DNA of 9,433 bases from an uncultured Planctomycetales bacterium (GTDB lineage: Bacteria > Planctomycetota > Planctomycetia > Isosphaerales > Isosphaeraceae): positions 1 through 9,433 of the forward strand of contig CALCIB010000076.1 in assembly GCA_937907525.1 (NCBI GenBank). Reading direction: 5' to 3'. Both the position numbers and the translations under genes were made by a program. Below the pieces are notes generated by a model. The model ran no database searches, was not told the origin of the DNA, and worked only from the letters and a program-made list of their open reading frames with translations. Numbering within the stretch: the first letter of the stretch is position 1; every line of letters starts with the position of its first letter. This document shows positions 6,783 to 9,433 of this stretch, piece after piece.

Positions 6783-7745
6783 ATGGATTACGACCATGAT
6801 GGTCGCGCGCCGCGATCGACGCGCGAGACGGCGAACGGAAGTCTCCTTTCGCATCCCCACCCCAAGGACTCGCCGCGACGGACGCCGCGCGCGTCGTCGC
6901 GTTCCAGGCTCGACGGCCTCGGCGTCGCCGACGGGTCGACCGAGGACGAGCGCCTCTTCCACCGGCCCGCCGCCAAGCTCGACCGCGCCCCCAATCCCCA
7001 CATGCCCGAACTGGGGCTGTTCACCCACGAGGAATCGTGGCGGGTGCTGCGGATCCAGGGGGAGTTCGTCCACGGCATCAACTCCCTGGCCGAGCTGGGC
7101 TCGGCGGTCTCGGTCTTCGGCTCCGCCCGCATCGGCGAGGACGACCCGCTTTACGACGACGCCCGCAAGCTCGGCGGCCTGCTCGCCGAGGCCGGCTTCG
7201 CCGTCATCACCGGCGGCGGCCCCGGCATCATGGAGGCCGCCAACCGCGGCGCGTACGAGGCCGGCGGCGTCTCCGTCGGCTGCAACATCGAACTGCCGTT
7301 CGAGCAGGCGCCCAACCCCCACACCAACCTGGCGGTCAACTTCCGCTACTTCTTCGTGCGGAAGACCATGTTCGTCAAATTCTCCGACGGCTTCGTGATC
7401 TTCCCCGGCGGCTTCGGCACGCTCGACGAGTTGTTCGAGGCCCTCACCCTGGTCCAAACCCACAAGATCAAGCGGTTCCCGATCATCCTCTACGGCTCGT
7501 CCTACTGGAAAGGGCTGGTCGACTGGATCGTCGAGCGGCTGATCGGCCAGAAGACCATCTCGCCGGAAGACCTCAACCTCCTGATCGTCACCGACTCCCT
7601 CGAGGAGATCCGCGACTCCCTGGTAGAATGCTACCAGTCGCGATGCTGGGAGACGTGGAAGCGCTCCGCCGGGGCCTCCCTCGACGCCGACCCCCCCGGC
7701 GCGCCGGCGACGGCCGTCGATCCGGCCAAGTCCGACGCCCAGTGA
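6783..7745 (+). CDS. LOG family (TIGR00730-type) Rossmann-fold phosphoribohydrolase
   Basis: This 320-aa protein has the LOG fold. Residues 108-120 form the first beta strand and loop (AVSVFGSARIGED), followed by VITGGGPGIMEAANRGAYEAGG (141-162), FVRKTMFV (191-198) and the family hallmark FPGGFGTLDELFE (207-219) with the catalytic-type Glu216. Characterised relatives cleave cytokinin riboside 5'-monophosphate or other nucleoside monophosphates to a base and ribose 5-phosphate. The bacterial substrate is often unknown. Old annotations as lysine decarboxylase are wrong for this family. The ATG at 6783 adds about 73 residues before the usual start (Met74 at 7002). The later part of that extension has clear coding-type codon use, and GGATGG precedes 6783, so the long start is preferred. 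The C-terminus is an Ala/Pro-rich tail. The 405-aa gene follows 55 bp downstream. Confidence 0.88.
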   Translation: MDYDHDGRAPRSTRETANGSLLSHPHPKDSPRRTPRASSRSRLDGLGVADGSTEDERLFHRPAAKLDRAPNPHMPELGLFTHEESWRVLRIQGEFVHGINSLAELGSAVSVFGSARIGEDDPLYDDARKLGGLLAEAGFAVITGGGPGIMEAANRGAYEAGGVSVGCNIELPFEQAPNPHTNLAVNFRYFFVRKTMFVKFSDGFVIFPGGFGTLDELFEALTLVQTHKIKRFPIILYGSSYWKGLVDWIVERLIGQKTISPEDLNLLIVTDSLEEIRDSLVECYQSRCWETWKRSAGASLDADPPGAPATAVDPAKSDAQ

Positions 7746-7800
7746 CTCCCGCCGCCATCGCCCCGACCACCGAACGACCAACCCCCGGGGACGACCGCCG

Positions 7801-9018
7801 ATGAAAGACCCCAAGACCCCGGAGGCCCGACCGGCCGCCTCCGCCGAATCCGGCTTCCCCGAACTCGACGACGCGCTTGGGTCCGAGGGCCCCGCCGCGG
7901 CCGTCGACCGCCTGATCGCCGATCTGGAGGCGAGGGGCGACTATCGGATGCTTCTGGACGCGCTTTTGCTGAAGGCCCGGCTGGACCTGGGGCTCCCCTT
8001 GATCCAGGTCGGCCGCTACGCCGACCTGGCGGAGGAGGACCGCGTTCGGTTCGAGGGCCGTTACGTCGAGGCCCTGCGCCACGTCGGCGGCAAGTTCCTG
8101 GAGTCCGGCGACGTCGTGACGGCCTGGGCCTACTTCCAGGCCGTCGGCGAGCCCGAGCCGGTCGCCGAGGCGCTTGAGACCCTCCCCCAGCCCGACGACC
8201 CGGACAAGCTGGCGCGGCTGATCGACGTGGCGTTCCACCAGGGGGCCAACCCGCGCAAGGGATTCGAGTGGATCCTGCGGTCCTACGGGACGTGTTCGGC
8301 CATCACCTCGCTGGAGCAGGCCGGCCCGGCCGAGCCGGCCGCCCGCGTCGCCTGCGTCGAGGCGTTGATCCGGCACCTCCACGAGCAACTCACATACGCC
8401 GTGCGGGCCGACGTCGCCCGCCGCGGCCAGCCGCAACCCCCCGAGGGGGCCTCGCTGGCCGACTTGGCCGTCGGCCGCGACTGGCTCTTTTCCGACGACG
8501 CCTACCACACCGACGTCTCCCACCTCACCGCCGTCGTCCGCTGGTCGGTGATGGCGACCGACCCGGACGCCCTCCTCCTGGCCCTGGACCTCACCGAGTA
8601 CGGCCGGCGGCTCTCCCCCCGGCTTCAGTACGACTCGGCCCCGCCGTTCGAGAAGACCTTCGAGGACTACAACGCCTACCTCAAGGCGCTCGTCGGCCGG
8701 GACGTCGACCAGGCGGTGGCGCGGTTCCGGGCCAAGCTCCCCGCGGCGGCGGCCGACGGCGACGAGCTGGAATCGACCCTCCCCGCCCAGGCGCTGGTCA
8801 ACCTGCTCATGCGCGTCGGCCGCGAGGACGAGGCGGTCGAGGAGGCGATCCGGAACCTTCTGGACGTCCCCGACGCCATGCTGGCCTGCCCCTCCGTCGC
8901 CGAGCTTTGCCAGCGCGGCGGCCGGCTCGATCGGCTGGCCGAGGCCGCCGTCCTAATGAAGAACCCGGTCCATTACCTTGCCGCCCGGATTCAGACCGAC
9001 GCCCCCGCGGCCCGGTGA
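7801..9018 (+). CDS. Unrecognised 405-aa helical protein (TPR-like ends, His/Asp-rich centre)
   Basis: I do not recognise this family. The protein is soluble, with no signal peptide or membrane segment. The first 25 residues look disordered. Residues 30-125 and 325-385 look like paired amphipathic helices of TPR/alpha-solenoid type (for example AVDRLIADLEARGDYRMLLD and ALVNLLMRVGREDEAVEEAI). Between them lies a compact centre with polar residues that look functional: FHQGANPRKGFEWILRSYG (145-163) with TCSAIT (164-169), RHLHEQL (191-197), and DWLFSDDAYHTDVSHL (227-242). His146, His192, His194, His236 and His241 with Asp232, Asp233 and Asp238 could form a metal or catalytic site, but this is inference. 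Codon use is typical of the window. The ATG at 7801 follows GGGGACGACCGCCG. It lies 55 bp behind the LOG gene and may be co-transcribed with it. Confidence 0.8.
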   Translation: MKDPKTPEARPAASAESGFPELDDALGSEGPAAAVDRLIADLEARGDYRMLLDALLLKARLDLGLPLIQVGRYADLAEEDRVRFEGRYVEALRHVGGKFLESGDVVTAWAYFQAVGEPEPVAEALETLPQPDDPDKLARLIDVAFHQGANPRKGFEWILRSYGTCSAITSLEQAGPAEPAARVACVEALIRHLHEQLTYAVRADVARRGQPQPPEGASLADLAVGRDWLFSDDAYHTDVSHLTAVVRWSVMATDPDALLLALDLTEYGRRLSPRLQYDSAPPFEKTFEDYNAYLKALVGRDVDQAVARFRAKLPAAAADGDELESTLPAQALVNLLMRVGREDEAVEEAIRNLLDVPDAMLACPSVAELCQRGGRLDRLAEAAVLMKNPVHYLAARIQTDAPAAR

Positions 9019-9075
9019 CGTCCGAGGTTTTCCGAGAAAGCCCGCCGGGATCCTCCCTTCGCGCGCGGGATAGGC

Positions 9076-9081
9076 CATAAT
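9076..9081 (+). promoter_or_regulatory. Possible -10 element for the DUF1080 gene
   Basis: CATAAT matches the sigma70 -10 consensus at five of six positions and stands in the 143-bp gap before the DUF1080 gene, implying a leader of about 75 bases. No -35 hexamer is seen at 16-18 bp upstream, so the call is weak. Confidence 0.25.
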
Positions 9082-9161
9082 CAGACTGTGAACGCGAGGG
9101 GCGCCGGCCGTGGGCCCGCCCCCGCGTCGGACTCCCGCCCGCCGCCGCGAGGCTTCCAGCG

Positions 9162-9433
9162 ATGAGACGATTGTCGGGGGCGATCGCCGCCGTCGTGCTT
9201 GCGACCGGGCTTTTGTCCGGCTCCGAGGAGCCACCGCCGCCGACCCCGCTCTTCGACGGCAAGTCGTTGGCCGGCTGGGTCGCCGAGCACACCGACCGCT
9301 TCACGGCCGCCGACGGCGTCCTGGCCTCCAAAGCCGGCGAGGGCTGGCTCCGATCCGCCCAGACCTACAAGAATTTCGAGCTGGAAATCGAATTCCGGAT
9401 GCTCAAGGAGGGCTCCGAGTGGGGCCTCTTCTT
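9162..9433 (+). CDS. Secreted DUF1080 (3-keto-disaccharide hydrolase-like) protein, 5' part only
   Basis: The frame is open to the window end, giving the first 90 residues. Residues 1-20 form a Sec signal peptide (MRR, then a hydrophobic stretch AIAAVVLATGLL) without a lipobox cysteine. A short Pro-rich linker follows, then PLFDGKSLAGWV (28-39), the hallmark start of DUF1080. ADGVLASKAGEGWLRS and the YKNFELEIEFRMLKEGSEWGLFF beta-sandwich strands then match the LamG-like fold. Members are secreted or periplasmic and abundant in planctomycetes. Some act on 3-keto-glycosides, though many are untested. GAGG at 9149-9152, nine bases before the ATG, supports the start. The C-terminal part lies outside the window. 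Confidence 0.88.
   Translation, partial: MRRLSGAIAAVVLATGLLSGSEEPPPPTPLFDGKSLAGWVAEHTDRFTAADGVLASKAGEGWLRSAQTYKNFELEIEFRMLKEGSEWGLF

Noticed and set aside
7620..7637. Perfect 7-bp hairpin CTGGTAG-AATG-CTACCAG inside the LOG gene
   Set aside because: It lies fully within coding sequence, encodes an ordinary helix (LVECYQ), has no T-run after it, and a stem of this size is expected by chance at this scale.

Overview
The window is GC-rich chromosomal DNA, roughly 68-70% G+C by eye. It most likely comes from a planctomycete of the Isosphaeraceae type (Paludisphaera/Singulisphaera-like). The basis is the strong GC-ending codon use, a secreted DUF1080 (3-keto-disaccharide hydrolase-like) gene at the right edge, weak Shine-Dalgarno signals, and an uncharacterised helical protein unlike known proteobacterial families. 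The genus is an inference.

Layout. Bases 1-364 hold no convincing gene but are rich in inverted repeats. Genes at 365-3237 (+) form a tight row: an AAG/MPG-type 3-methyladenine DNA glycosylase, an enolase-superfamily N-acylamino acid racemase / o-succinylbenzoate synthase, and an M20 (CPG2-like) metallopeptidase. A convergent intergenic region (3238-3433) carries a perfect 32-bp AT-rich inverted repeat. Genes at 3434-6596 (-) form a haem-biosynthesis cluster, transcribed hemE, then a small two-helix membrane protein, then hemG/hemY, with a compound hairpin repeat between the last two. A divergent intergenic region (6597-6782) has several inverted repeats ahead of hemE. On the right (+) lie a LOG-family (TIGR00730-like) phosphoribohydrolase with an N-terminal extension, an unrecognised 405-aa helical protein, and the 5' part of a secreted DUF1080 gene cut by the window end.

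How the genes may work together. HemE makes coproporphyrinogen III from uroporphyrinogen III, and HemG/HemY oxidises the (proto- or copro-) porphyrinogen ring, so the minus-strand cluster serves tetrapyrrole synthesis. The racemase-M20 pair resembles the known N-succinyl/N-acyl amino acid pathway that turns D-amino acids into L-amino acids, although no acyltransferase is visible here. No CRISPR, phage, toxin-antitoxin, defence or biosynthetic-cluster content was found, and no tRNA or rRNA. The most distinctive features are non-coding: two families of structured repeats, and a promoter placed so that the glycosylase mRNA would start at its AUG.
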